Program-made: the position numbers and the translations under genes
The notes under the pieces: model-generated
Database searches by the model: none
What the model was told of the DNA's origin: nothing
The model's input: the letters and a program-made list of their open reading frames with translations, nothing else
Assembly: GCA_020634245.1 (NCBI GenBank)
Contig: JACKCC010000007.1
Span: 484,555-548,554, forward strand
DNA length: 64,000 bases
Source of the DNA: Ardenticatenaceae bacterium
GTDB taxonomy: Bacteria; Chloroflexota; Anaerolineae; Promineifilales; Promineifilaceae
Direction: 5' to 3'
Part shown: positions 33,349 to 42,087 of the stretch, in pieces
Layout of the letters: each line of letters starts with the position of its first letter
Numbering within the stretch: the first letter of the stretch is position 1

Positions 33349-33360
33349 GGTTGTGACTGG

Positions 33361-34230
33361 TTATTTTGTTATCAGTTCACGAAGCCGGGCCAGATTGACC
33401 GGATCCATTTCGATTTCATTGCCGTCTTCATCTTCTTCCGTTTTGGGCGTTTCCAGATGGGCGGAATGGTTGGCCCAGCGTGGGTCGTTGACGAAGTTGG
33501 CGAAACCGTCCAGACCGATGAAGCCGTCGCCGATGTGGGCGTGGCGGTCTTTTTGCGAACCCAGTTCAAATTTGCTGTCGTTGAAGTGGAAGGTTTTGAT
33601 GTGATTCAGGCCGATGATCCGGTCGAATTCGGCCATCGTTTTTGCATACGTTTCCGGTGTGCGGATGTCGTATCCGGCGGCAAAGACGTGGCAGGTGTCG
33701 AAGCAGACGCCTATCCGGTCACTGCCGCTATCTTCTAGCAGTTGGGCTAGATGCTCAAATTTACAACCCAGATTTGTGCCCTGTCCGGCCATCGTTTCCA
33801 GGCAGACAGTGACGTTGGGAGCGGTTACGGCCGTTTCCTCCACCAACCGCCGCAAAGCCCGCGCAATATTGGCCAAGCCGGTCGCCTCATCGCCGCTGAC
33901 ATAGGAGCCGGGGTGGAACGTCAGCAGCGGAATGCCCAACAGCCCGGCCCGTTCCACCTCTTCCTTGAGCGCCTGATATGATTTTTCCCACAGCGCCTCA
34001 TCGGGTGAAGCTACGTTGATGAGATAACTGGCATGAACCGCCACTGGGAAAATATCATGTTCGGCTTCTGCTTTTTTGTAAGCATCAATATCTTCAACGG
34101 TGAGCGGTTTGGCGTTCCACTGCCGGTTGCTCTTGGTAAACACCAGCATCGATTCGCAGCTGGCTTCCTGCCCCCGTTCAAACGCTTTGTAAACGCCGCC
34201 CGCGGCGCTCATATGTGCCCCTAATCGCAT
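33361..34230 (-). CDS. nfo: Endonuclease IV (AP endonuclease)
   Basis: A 289-residue xylose-isomerase-fold DNA repair enzyme that cuts 5' of abasic sites. MRLGAHMSAAGGVYKAFERG is the classic N-terminus with the first His. HASYLINVASPD, CLETMAGQGTNLG, CFDTCHVFAAGYD and HFNDSKFELGSQKDRHAHIGDG carry the zinc ligands and substrate loops. AAGGAG before the ATG at 34230 fixes the start; the upstream in-frame extension is not conserved. The dipeptidase and toxin-antitoxin genes follow in the same direction. Confidence 0.95.
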   Translation of the reverse strand: MRLGAHMSAAGGVYKAFERGQEASCESMLVFTKSNRQWNAKPLTVEDIDAYKKAEAEHDIFPVAVHASYLINVASPDEALWEKSYQALKEEVERAGLLGIPLLTFHPGSYVSGDEATGLANIARALRRLVEETAVTAPNVTVCLETMAGQGTNLGCKFEHLAQLLEDSGSDRIGVCFDTCHVFAAGYDIRTPETYAKTMAEFDRIIGLNHIKTFHFNDSKFELGSQKDRHAHIGDGFIGLDGFANFVNDPRWANHSAHLETPKTEEDEDGNEIEMDPVNLARLRELITK

Positions 34231-34328
34231 AAATTCTCCTTGAGTGAGGTTGCGAGGTTGCGGAGTTGCGAGGTGGTGGTTTGCGAGTAAAAAAATATGC
34301 ACTCATCACTTGCTACTCCGCCACTCAT

Positions 34329-34553
34329 TTACCTTGTCAAATCTTCTCGTTTTTCGCCGCTGAAAAAGCCGATGGATTCCATGCCGTCCAGCGAATAAAC
34401 GGCATCACCCACAATGCGCCATACCCGCTTGCCAGCCAGATCGACGATAAATTCGCCTTCTCGTCGGCCGGTTGCTTCTCCTTCGAGGGTGTAAAGGGTG
34501 CTGCCCTGCAAATAAGCGAACTGTTCCCCTTTGCGATCGATTAAACCACGCAT
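34329..34553 (-). CDS. Small beta-rich protein, unknown
   Basis: A 74-residue protein made of alternating short strands and Gly/Asp turns (YLQGSTLYTLEGEATG, EGEFIVDLAGKRVWRIVGD). The pattern suggests four to six antiparallel strands, like a small barrel or half of a beta-propeller blade. GGAGG lies seven bases before the ATG, which strongly supports translation. It is not recognised as any family. Confidence 0.7.
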   Translation of the reverse strand: MRGLIDRKGEQFAYLQGSTLYTLEGEATGRREGEFIVDLAGKRVWRIVGDAVYSLDGMESIGFFSGEKREDLTR

Positions 34554-34691
34554 GTGCCACCTCCAAAATGAAAGGCAGAAGGCGGAATGCTGAAGGCAGA
34601 ATAGTTGGCTGATTTTCCGCCTTGCGCCGTGACTCGGATACTGATGATTGCATTATACAACATTCTATTGGGCGAATGGTTGCTTTATGGT

Positions 34692-34785
34692 AAGCGTTCA
34701 GGTGACAGTCACTTTTTCCCAGAGGTAATGACAAATTTCAAGTCGTTTTGAGTGACTGTCACCTCTGGGACTGAACGATTACGCT
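34692..34785. repeat. GTGAC-palindrome element, copy C
   Basis: GTGACAGTCAC (34702-34712) and GTGACTGTCAC (34752-34762) are reverse complements. CCCAGAGGT (34718-34726) pairs with ACCTCTGGG (34761-34769), so the two pairings cross as in a pseudoknot. TAAGCGTTCA opens and TGAACGATTACG closes the element. This is the best-preserved of three copies. Confidence 0.7.
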
Positions 34786-34799
34786 TTATGAAAGTTGGT

Positions 34800-34833
34800 A
34801 AAAAATAATCGGTGGGCTAAACAGCGCCCACCG
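34800..34833 (-). terminator. Terminator of the small membrane protein gene
   Basis: CGGTGGGC (34810-34817) pairs with GCCCACCG (34826-34833), and the minus strand continues ATTATTTTTT. It ends the transcript from 35317. Confidence 0.8.
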
Positions 34834-34909
34834 ACTTTGTTCAACAGTCCCGGTGTCTTGCCAGAGCCGGATTTTACCGGAGAATCGACAACGAACCAGA
34901 AACGCTGGT

Positions 34910-35317
34910 TTAATGGGTGATGTTTGGCCAGCGGAAGAGAAGCACGGCCGTTACCAACGCTACATTAATCAATACCCCCACACCCCCCTTGTCATCCAGG
35001 TTTTGCCAGCCGCCATCCCAAAGCAGCAGGTAGAGCACGGATGAAAATACGGCCGTACCCATCAAAATCGGCCGCCACCAACTCTGCTGCCAAAACAGAC
35101 CAATCCCGCTGATTACAAACCCAACGGCGGCGATGATGAGGGCAACGGCCGTTACCCCACGTACCATCCCGTCATCCCAAAATTGTGCAAATAACCATGA
35201 CCCATCCGGCCAAACCATACCTGGTTGCAGCTCAAAAACCCGCTGACTCTGGCCCAGGTACAACAAATGCACCAGGCCGTGCAGTACAAAAAATACACCC
35301 AAAATAATACGAAACAT
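34910..35317 (-). CDS. Small membrane protein, unknown
   Basis: A 135-residue protein with four probable membrane helices, starting MFRIILGVFFVLHGLVHLLYLGQ and ending in ALVTAVLLFRW. The HGLVHLLY motif in the first helix might bind a metal or haem, but this is a guess. AAGGAG before the ATG at 35317 fixes the start. The next gene upstream on the same strand, also a membrane protein, is 108 bp away with a compound palindrome between them. Confidence 0.7.
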   Translation of the reverse strand: MFRIILGVFFVLHGLVHLLYLGQSQRVFELQPGMVWPDGSWLFAQFWDDGMVRGVTAVALIIAAVGFVISGIGLFWQQSWWRPILMGTAVFSSVLYLLLWDGGWQNLDDKGGVGVLINVALVTAVLLFRWPNITH

Positions 35318-35337
35318 CAAAATTCTCCTTGTAAATA

Positions 35338-35393
35338 ATCTTCCCGGAAGCTGCCCATAGCATTTCCGCACAATAGCAAGCTTCCGGGAAGAT
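35338..35393. repeat. TTCC-GGAA compound palindrome
   Basis: ATCTTCCCGGAAGCT (35338-35352) and AGCTTCCGGGAAGAT (35379-35393) are perfect inverted arms with a 26-base loop. Confidence 0.75.
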
Positions 35394-35425
35394 GGACTAT
35401 TGGTGACTTGTCTGTTTCCAGCAAC

Positions 35426-36127
35426 TTACAGGACAAAACCGCCCCGCTTCATCTCCATCCGTTTGAGTTCGTGGCCCAAACCGGCAATGAACGAAACCAC
35501 ATATAAAACAGCCGCGCTAAACACAAAAAGCAGCGCTGTATTCTGAATCGTTTCCGGCTGCGTGATGCCGGGGAAAAAGCCGAAAATTGCCGTTTCCAGA
35601 CCGACCAGCATAACGGCCGTTGCCAAAACAAGCGTGACTCGCCATAGTTTAGACAAGAACGGCCAACTGCGGCGCGGCAGCACTTTCCGCCACCAAGTCA
35701 GTGGTTTATTCATCCGCGTGGCAAAAGCCCAGGCCGGAACGAAGAAGGCCACCTGCCCAATCCCGCCGCCAAACAGGAAAAGCAGGATAAACAATCCCAG
35801 AAAAACAGTCGGCCCATGGTTTGTTTCCAGAAACCAGATAGACCAGATCACAATGGCCACGCCCAAGGCCATGGACAGCACGCCGGAAATCAGGAAATTG
35901 GGGATGATGGTAAAAGCATCTTCCGTGCCCAAAACCCAAAGCCGTTGTGCTTCGCCGATGGCCTGGATGAACAGGCCGTTTGTTGGTTTGTTGCCCTGCA
36001 AAAACTCAAAAAAGCCGTGATTAAACCCGGCAATACCAAAAAGCACGCCAACCGTGGTGGCGATGACCCGCGTCGCATTGAGATCGTCAAAAGAGGGCCT
36101 ATCATTCGCTGCTATCGCAATCTTCAT
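35426..36127 (-). CDS. Polytopic membrane protein, unknown
   Basis: A 233-residue protein with about six membrane helices. Near residue 30, GIAGFNHGFFEFLQGNKPTN forms a conserved-looking loop, and a helix with LFLFGGGIGQVAFFVPAW follows. AGGAG before the ATG at 36127 supports the start. No family is recognised. It stands beside another small membrane protein in the same direction, with palindromes on both sides of the gene. Confidence 0.72.
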   Translation of the reverse strand: MKIAIAANDRPSFDDLNATRVIATTVGVLFGIAGFNHGFFEFLQGNKPTNGLFIQAIGEAQRLWVLGTEDAFTIIPNFLISGVLSMALGVAIVIWSIWFLETNHGPTVFLGLFILLFLFGGGIGQVAFFVPAWAFATRMNKPLTWWRKVLPRRSWPFLSKLWRVTLVLATAVMLVGLETAIFGFFPGITQPETIQNTALLFVFSAAVLYVVSFIAGLGHELKRMEMKRGGFVL

Positions 36128-36146
36128 TTCGCTTCTCCTGAATAGC

Positions 36147-36202
36147 ATCTTCCCGGAAGTTGCCTCGTATTAAGTCCCCAAATAAACGAACTTCCGGAAG
36201 AT
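36147..36202. repeat. TTCC-GGAA compound palindrome
   Basis: ATCTTCCCGGAAGTT (36147-36161) and AACTTCCGGAAGAT (36189-36202) are inverted arms differing only by one missing base, with a 27-base loop. The copy lies 20 bp upstream of the membrane protein start. Confidence 0.7.
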
Positions 36203-36224
36203 GGCTTTCATGGGTGGGGGACAT

Positions 36225-36452
36225 TTATGAAATTTTTGAAAAATGCTCGCGGGATACCGACAGAAGCACAAACCCTTGCTGGTGTAAATGCCGCATCAGA
36301 CCGATAAAACCTGATTGATCGGCCTGAATAGCGAGACAGGAGGTTTCCGTGCCCCGGCGCTGCACGCGCATCTGGATGGGGCTGGCTGCATTCAGAGTCG
36401 TTTCATCCACTTCGCCTTTCACTTCGATATGGTAAGTGCAAATGTCGTGCAT
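36225..36452 (-). CDS. Small soluble protein, unknown
   Basis: A 75-residue protein with an alternating strand-helix pattern (CTYHIEVKGEVDETTLN, TSCLAIQADQSGFIGLMRHLHQQGF, VLLSVSREHF), reminiscent of an ACT-like or small ferredoxin-like fold. AAAGGAG before the ATG at 36452 supports the start. No family name is justified. It has no close neighbour on the same strand except the large regulator downstream. Confidence 0.65.
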   Translation of the reverse strand: MHDICTYHIEVKGEVDETTLNAASPIQMRVQRRGTETSCLAIQADQSGFIGLMRHLHQQGFVLLSVSREHFSKIS

Positions 36453-36612
36453 CCCTTTTGCTCCTTTGGCCAAAATCATGCCTTTATCTTGCCAAAAAAC
36501 GCAGCAGCGCAGACCACATGAAGATGTAGTCCATGCCAGATAAAGATGTAGCATCTTTCAGCAATCGGAAAATTCTTCGGATAACGGAATACGAATTACG
36601 ACTGGATGGGAT

Positions 36613-39330
36613 TTACAAGATTTTGTGCTGCCGGGCGGCGGCGATGGCCTGGGTGCGGTTGTTGACGTTGAGCTTACCGTACAGCGCCTTGACGTGGTAG
36701 CGTACTGTGTTCAGGGAAATAAACAGTTGGGCGGCAATCTCTTTGTATTTCAACCCGGCGGCCATTAGTTGCAGGACTTCCAGTTCCCGGTCGGACAGCG
36801 GTTCAATGAGGGGTAATTGAGCGGGGGCGTCTGGTGTTTGTAAGCGAGCAAAAGCGTCTAGAATGCGCCGTGCGTGGTTCATTAGCGTGTGTGCAAGCTG
36901 GTTTTGCCGGAGCAGATGGGCTAACGCTTCGGCCAGGCGCGGCCCTTGTTCCAGGAAGATGCCGATGAATCCTTCCGGTTCGGCTAATTCCAGGGCGCGG
37001 GCGTAATCGGCCCGGCTGGTTTCGTCGCTGCCCAGCATGGCGTGAAGTTGGGCGCGCAGCAAATAGGTTTCCAAAGCAATGGGGATTTGCTGCTCGTCAA
37101 GCGCAGTGCTAATCAAACGATTGGCCAGTTCGATACCGGCTTGTAGATTGTTTTGATCACGGCCGTTTCCCGCCTGATACAGCATAACACGCAAACCACT
37201 ATTGTATAACAGCCCCAATGAATGAGAGAGAGTGGAGAAATGCGGGTAATTGAATTGCCCCTGGAAAGAAAACCCAAGTCCTTGTAGGACCATCTTTGCT
37301 GCCGCAAGACGGTGGCGGGCCAGATAAAGATTCACTTGTTGGGCGGCTACTTCCTGCCGGATATACTCAGGCAGTTCAACCGGCAGCAGGTCAACGGCCG
37401 TTTGTATTTCCTGGGCGGCCGTTGCCAAATCGCCCTGAATTTGGGCCAGACGGGAGAGGGTCACGTGGGCAAAAATGACGCCTGTATTGTAGCCGCCTAA
37501 CCGACTCAAATGCAGCGAACGTTGAGTATGCCGCTGCGCCTCGTCCAGTTGATTCCATTGCAGGCAAACTTCGCCGAGCACGCCAAATACGACGGCGCTG
37601 ATAGGCGGCAGCGGACCGGATTGTTCTCCGCGTTTGTCAATGGCTTCGGCAATCTCAAAGGCAAAATGCAGATGCCCCTGTTCAAAGGCCATTATGGCCA
37701 GACTAATCGTGCTCATCATTTCGGCGACGAGATTGTTTGCTGCCCGGCTGTATTGAATGGCCAGCCGGTAAGTCTCTGCGGCGTGGGTGTAATCTTTCCG
37801 CAGCCAGCAAGCACTGGCCCAGGCATAATAAGCCAGACTGCGTACACGGCCGTTTTCTTCCAAGGCCATGTCCAATGCCCGTTTGGCCATCGCTTCACTG
37901 GCTGCCGGTTGACCCTGCATGTACAGCACCAGAGATTGCATAACCAGCCAATCGGCCTGAAGTGAGACGTCGACAGGCCCGGCTTGATTTTCGTCCAGGG
38001 TTTCGCGCAGGCGTTCCAGATATGGGGCCGCCTGGGCGTATGCGCCGCCCAGCAAGTACATCCAGGCCAGGGCCAGGTGGGTGCGCGGACTTTGCGACTG
38101 CCACTGTTGAGGAATGGCATCCATCCAACCATTTACCGTTTTGATATACCCCTGCATGATCATCTGCATGGCGTGGTTTTCGAGCAGAGCAACGGCCGTT
38201 CCATAATCTTCGGCGGTCAGTGCGTGGTGGATGGCCGGACTGGTCATGTTTTCCTGGGCGTACCATTGGCTGGCGCGTTGGTGCAGAACGGCCGTTTCCT
38301 CCTTTCCCAGCGCAATTTGGCGATCCCGCAGCAAATCGGCAAACAGATGGTGATAGCGGTACCACTGCCCGGCGTCATCCAGGGGAATGAGGAACAAGTT
38401 AGCCTTGAACAGGCGCTCTAGCAGGAAACGGCCGTTTGTCCGGCCGGTAACTGCATCACACAAATCGCCGTTCAGCCTGTCCAGCACCGCCGTTTGGAGC
38501 AAAAACTGCCGTACATCTCCCGGCTGCTGGTCGAGGACTTGTTCGGTCAGGTAACTCAGAATAAACCGGTGGCTGCCGCTTAGAGCAGCGATAAAACCAG
38601 ATGGATTTTTCCTGTCTCGAATAGATAAACCGGCCAACTGCAATCCGACAATCCAGCCTTCTGTTTTGTTTTCCAATGCGATTATATCGGCCGGGGAGAG
38701 GGATAAGCCCATCGCCTCATTCAGGAATTGGTTGGCATCCAGGCCGGTAAATCGCAAATCGCGCGCCCGAATCTCGGTTAGTTGGTTGTTGGCCCGCAGC
38801 CGGGCCAGAGGCAGCAAGGGGTCCTCGCGCGTTAGCAGCACTAGATGCAGTGGTTGGGGCAGATTGGTTACCAGGTTTTCCATAACCTGGAGAATGAAGG
38901 GGTCCTGGATAACGTGAAAATCATCCACAATCAGCAAAAAGCGGGTTTCGGCGGCCAAAATGTCGTTGATAAGGATTGTGCTGATGATTTCGCTGGGCGG
39001 TAACTGCCCCGAGTGCAGCACGTCGGCAATCTCTTGGCCCAGTTCCGGTTTTATTTTTTGCAGGGCGGCGATGAAATAGGTGAAAAATCGGCCCGGATCA
39101 TCATCGGCGGAGTCCAGTGAGAGCCAGGAAACTGGCCAGTTTTCTAGTGTGTCAAGCCATTGGCTGACGCATGTCGTTTTACCAAATCCGGCCGGCGCCG
39201 ATATGAGGGTAATTGGCCGGTTGCGCACCAGCCCTTCGGTTAATTGTTGGCTAAGGCGGGGGCGTTGCACTCGTTTGGCAGGGAGGGTGGGGCGATGAAA
39301 TTTTGTGGCCAGCAGGTTTGATTTCAGCAC
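36613..39330 (-). CDS. MalT-like LuxR-family ATPase transcription regulator
   Basis: A 905-residue LAL (large ATP-binding LuxR) regulator. LISAPAGFGKTTCVSQWL (about 40-57) is Walker A of its STAND ATPase, FLLIVDDFHVIQDP is Walker B, and some 400 residues of helical TPR-like repeats follow. The last 65 residues, LSDRELEVLQLMAAGLKYKE onward with ISLNTVRYHVKALYGKL, form the LuxR helix-turn-helix. Such proteins bind an inducer through the repeats and activate promoters upon ATP binding, for example maltose genes under MalT. The target here is unknown. The start is a GTG at 39330. Confidence 0.9.
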   Translation of the reverse strand: MLKSNLLATKFHRPTLPAKRVQRPRLSQQLTEGLVRNRPITLISAPAGFGKTTCVSQWLDTLENWPVSWLSLDSADDDPGRFFTYFIAALQKIKPELGQEIADVLHSGQLPPSEIISTILINDILAAETRFLLIVDDFHVIQDPFILQVMENLVTNLPQPLHLVLLTREDPLLPLARLRANNQLTEIRARDLRFTGLDANQFLNEAMGLSLSPADIIALENKTEGWIVGLQLAGLSIRDRKNPSGFIAALSGSHRFILSYLTEQVLDQQPGDVRQFLLQTAVLDRLNGDLCDAVTGRTNGRFLLERLFKANLFLIPLDDAGQWYRYHHLFADLLRDRQIALGKEETAVLHQRASQWYAQENMTSPAIHHALTAEDYGTAVALLENHAMQMIMQGYIKTVNGWMDAIPQQWQSQSPRTHLALAWMYLLGGAYAQAAPYLERLRETLDENQAGPVDVSLQADWLVMQSLVLYMQGQPAASEAMAKRALDMALEENGRVRSLAYYAWASACWLRKDYTHAAETYRLAIQYSRAANNLVAEMMSTISLAIMAFEQGHLHFAFEIAEAIDKRGEQSGPLPPISAVVFGVLGEVCLQWNQLDEAQRHTQRSLHLSRLGGYNTGVIFAHVTLSRLAQIQGDLATAAQEIQTAVDLLPVELPEYIRQEVAAQQVNLYLARHRLAAAKMVLQGLGFSFQGQFNYPHFSTLSHSLGLLYNSGLRVMLYQAGNGRDQNNLQAGIELANRLISTALDEQQIPIALETYLLRAQLHAMLGSDETSRADYARALELAEPEGFIGIFLEQGPRLAEALAHLLRQNQLAHTLMNHARRILDAFARLQTPDAPAQLPLIEPLSDRELEVLQLMAAGLKYKEIAAQLFISLNTVRYHVKALYGKLNVNNRTQAIAAARQHKIL

Positions 39331-39375
39331 ATCTCTGGTTCCAAATGCGGCTCCTATCGGTTTTGGCAGCGAAAC

Positions 39376-40137
39376 TCAGGGTATGATAAATGTGGATTGG
39401 GTGTTGCCGTCGGCGCCGCGCAGCAGGGCATGTTCGCCGGATTCCCACACGGCCGTTTCCAAACCCCAATATTGATCGGCTGGCCCATTTTGGCCGGCTT
39501 CGGTATGCACCTGGATGGCAGCTCCATCACCGAACAGTGTCACCTGGCCAAACTTGAACACGTGGCCGTTTTCATCGGCCAGTTCCCAGCCTTGCAGGGC
39601 GATTTGTCCGCTGCCAAAGTTGGCGATTTGGACGGCTTCTTCGGTCAGGCTGCCGACGCCGGTAACGGTCGTAATCACTACATTAACTTCCCCGCTCACC
39701 AATTCTTCGGTGGGGATGGGGCTGGGCAAAATGTCAGCAGCCGGTTCGGTTGGAATAGGGGTTGCCGTAGCCAATCCGCCTATGGGAATGATCAGTTCTT
39801 GGCCGACCGATAAGATGTTGGGATCTGTCAGGTTATTGGCGGCCATTAAATCTTCCAGTGACACATCGTAAAAGGTACTCAGGTTGCCCAAAGTATCGCC
39901 CGCTTTGACTACGTGAATAACGGGGCCTTCGTCTTCTTCCGGTTCCGGTGTATTTGTCGCCGCTTCAACAGGGATGTTGGTTGCAAGGGGAATAGAGGAG
40001 GGGGGAACGGCCGTTGCCCCTGGGTCTGCCGCAGTCGTCTGACCGCGATTATCCCACCAATACAAAATAGCCAGCATCGTCATGGCCGAAACCAGGACAT
40101 TGAGCAATAAAAAGGGTAACATGCGACGAAATGACAT
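39376..40137 (-). CDS. LysM and lamin-tail-domain exported protein
   Basis: A 253-residue protein. An N-terminal membrane helix (FLLLNVLVSAMTMLAILYWW) is followed by a Pro/Thr-rich linker, then a LysM domain (HVVKAGDTLGNLSTFYDVSL to VGQELIIP, about 85-130), a second linker, and a C-terminal lamin-tail-like beta-sandwich (NVVITTVTGVGSLTEEAVQI to the end). LysM binds peptidoglycan, and extracellular lamin-tail domains are found in many bacterial surface proteins. AGGAG before the ATG at 40137 fixes the start. A wall-associated role is inferred. Confidence 0.85.
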   Translation of the reverse strand: MSFRRMLPFLLLNVLVSAMTMLAILYWWDNRGQTTAADPGATAVPPSSIPLATNIPVEAATNTPEPEEDEGPVIHVVKAGDTLGNLSTFYDVSLEDLMAANNLTDPNILSVGQELIIPIGGLATATPIPTEPAADILPSPIPTEELVSGEVNVVITTVTGVGSLTEEAVQIANFGSGQIALQGWELADENGHVFKFGQVTLFGDGAAIQVHTEAGQNGPADQYWGLETAVWESGEHALLRGADGNTQSTFIIP

Positions 40138-40289
40138 GATTTTCTCCTGAGTGCGCGTATTGTACATCAGCGGCCAAGGGCGTCAAAGCCCGTAGATTGG
40201 CCGACTCTGAAAATCAATTTGAATAACCGGACAAGATCATAGACAATAAAAGGCGAAATAAATCGATTCGTGGATCTGGCAAGTCAGCC

Positions 40290-40295
40290 TATAAT
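40290..40295 (+). promoter_or_regulatory. Candidate -10 box for glgA
   Basis: TATAAT stands 43 bp upstream of the glgA ATG. The corresponding -35 position (TTCGTG) is weak. Confidence 0.4.
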
Positions 40296-40337
40296 CGGCA
40301 GAAAATGTGTCAGGTTTTAAGACAAGGTGAAGTAACA

Positions 40338-41786
40338 ATGGCCGAACCACTTAAAATATTATTCCTCAGTGCAGAAGTCGCGCCTTTTGCCAAGACGGGC
40401 GGTCTGGGTGACATTGGCGGCTCCCTTCCCAAAGCACTGAGAGCATTGGGACATGATGTGCGGGTAATGATGCCCGCTTACAAAAACATCGAGTCGGGGT
40501 ATCCTGGTGTGGAATCTATTCCTATTCGGCTGGATGTGCCGACAAACTTCGGTGATATTCCGGCCGGTGTATTTCAGGGTACGCTGCCTGACAGCGATGT
40601 CCCTGTTTATTTCGTTGCTGAATGGCACCTGTTCAACCGGCCTACATTGTATGGCTATTGGGACGATCCTTATCGTTTTGCCTTTTTTAGCCGGGCGGCG
40701 CTGGAACTGACGGTCAAGTTGAACTGGAAGCCGGATGTGCTGCATGCTCACGATTGGCATACCGCCCCGGCCATCACCTGGCTCTCCACGGCCGGGCAGG
40801 GTTACGAACATTTCCGGGGCATCCCCAGCGTTTTCACCATTCACAATCTGGCGCATCAGGGCAAGGTTAACTGGGAGATTTTTGATTATTTGGGTATTCA
40901 GACCCATTCACTGGTGGAAGAAGCGTACGGTGAAGTCAATTTTATGGCGCGTGGCATCTACCATGCCACGATGGTGAACACGGTCAGCCCCACGTATGCG
41001 CGGGAAATCACGACAAAAGAGGGCGGCGCTGGTATGGATGCGCTGCTGCGCCATCGTCAGTATGATTTGCATGGCATTTTGAATGGGCTGGATTATGATG
41101 CCTGGAATCCGGCAGTGGATAAGCGGCTGGCGGCCAGTTTTAGTGTGGATGATATGAACGGCCGTCTTCATAACCGGCGTGTGCTGCAAGAACGTTCCAA
41201 TCTGCCGGTACGCGATGACATTCCCATCGTGGCTATGGTTTCCCGGCTGGACTGGCAAAAAGGGCTGGACATCACCGGCCACGTCATTCATTTGCTTATG
41301 AATGGCTTCTCTGGCGAGGCGCAGTTCATCGTTTTGGGCACAGGCGAGCATCATTACGAGCAGATGTTTGCCCAACTGGCCGGCTATCATCACGGCAAAA
41401 TGGCCGCTTTCCTTGATTACAACGCCGGTTTTGCCCCGCTCATTTACGGTGGCAGCGATATTTTCATTATGCCCTCGTTGTTTGAACCGTGCGGACTGGG
41501 GCAGATGATTGCCATGCGCTATGGCAGTGTACCCGTCGTGCGGGCCACCGGCGGCCTGGCCGATACGGTGCAGGACACCATCAATGGCTTTACCTTCCAG
41601 GATTATAGCACCGATGCGTTCTGGAATGCTTTGCAGCGAGCCATTTACATTTACAACGTGGACAAAAAGAGCTGGCAGGCTATTCAGCGCAACGGCATGC
41701 TGGCCGATTTTTCCTGGGAGAAGTCGGGACTGGGTTACCAGCAGGTATATGAATGGGCGCTGGCCCGCGCAGCCAGCGGTGGTTAA
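40338..41786 (+). CDS. glgA: Glycogen synthase GlgA
   Basis: A 482-residue GT5 enzyme that extends alpha-1,4-glucan from ADP-glucose. Family marks: FLSAEVAPFAKTGGLGDIGG near the N-terminus (the KTGGL motif binds ADP-glucose), VLHAHDWHTAPAI, SRLDWQKGLDI at the second Rossmann domain, and MPSLFEPCGLGQMIAMRYG with the EPCGL motif, followed by RATGGLADTV. AAGGTGAAG supports the ATG at 40338, and an earlier in-frame ATG adds unconserved residues. No other glg gene is adjacent. A terminator follows directly. Confidence 0.95.
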   Translation: MAEPLKILFLSAEVAPFAKTGGLGDIGGSLPKALRALGHDVRVMMPAYKNIESGYPGVESIPIRLDVPTNFGDIPAGVFQGTLPDSDVPVYFVAEWHLFNRPTLYGYWDDPYRFAFFSRAALELTVKLNWKPDVLHAHDWHTAPAITWLSTAGQGYEHFRGIPSVFTIHNLAHQGKVNWEIFDYLGIQTHSLVEEAYGEVNFMARGIYHATMVNTVSPTYAREITTKEGGAGMDALLRHRQYDLHGILNGLDYDAWNPAVDKRLAASFSVDDMNGRLHNRRVLQERSNLPVRDDIPIVAMVSRLDWQKGLDITGHVIHLLMNGFSGEAQFIVLGTGEHHYEQMFAQLAGYHHGKMAAFLDYNAGFAPLIYGGSDIFIMPSLFEPCGLGQMIAMRYGSVPVVRATGGLADTVQDTINGFTFQDYSTDAFWNALQRAIYIYNVDKKSWQAIQRNGMLADFSWEKSGLGYQQVYEWALARAASGG

Positions 41787-41791
41787 AAAAG

Positions 41792-41822
41792 AGCCTGTCA
41801 CTCCTCAAGTGGTAGGCTTTTT
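41792..41822 (+). terminator. Terminator of glgA
   Basis: AGCCT/AGGCT (41792-41796 with 41814-41818) and inner CACT/AGTG pair, followed by a T-run. It starts five bases after the glgA stop. Confidence 0.75.
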
Positions 41823-41849
41823 GATCGGGCTGATAAACGGATATCATAA

Positions 41850-41931
41850 AACTTTCCGGAAGCTAAGTTGGGTCATTTTTGACTTCGTTTAACTCATTTA
41901 GTCTCATCTATTTGTCAGCTTCCGGAAAGTT
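41850..41931. repeat. TTCC-GGAA compound palindrome
   Basis: AACTTTCCGGAAGCT (41850-41864) and AGCTTCCGGAAAGTT (41917-41931) are perfect inverted arms with a 52-base loop, the longest loop among the six copies. Confidence 0.75.
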
Positions 41932-41959
41932 GATACCCTGTTTTTGAAAGCCAGCGCAT

Positions 41960-41988
41960 TTGACATTTACTAGCCGGTATGGGAGAAT
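41960..41988 (+). promoter_or_regulatory. Promoter of tRNA-Arg
   Basis: A perfect TTGACA (41960-41965) and a GAGAAT (41983-41988) are 17 bp apart. The predicted start is about seven bases before the tRNA. Confidence 0.55.
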
Positions 41989-42001
41989 TCTCGCTGGTTA
42001 T

Positions 42002-42073
42002 GCCCCCGTAGCTCAGAGGATAGAGCGTCGGCCTCCGAAGCCGGAAGCCCAGGTTCGAGTCCTGGCGGGGGCA
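42002..42073 (+). tRNA. tRNA-Arg (anticodon CCG)
   Basis: The cloverleaf is complete: acceptor GCCCCCG (42002-42008) pairs with CGGGGGC (42066-42072) and A follows as discriminator. The D arm is GCTC/GAGC, the anticodon stem TCGGC/GCCGG encloses CTCCGAA (anticodon CCG, reading CGG codons), and the T arm is CCAGG-TTCGAGT-CCTGG. CCA is not encoded. Six Ts follow and can end transcription. Confidence 0.95.
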
Positions 42074-42087
42074 TTTTTTGTTGCCTG

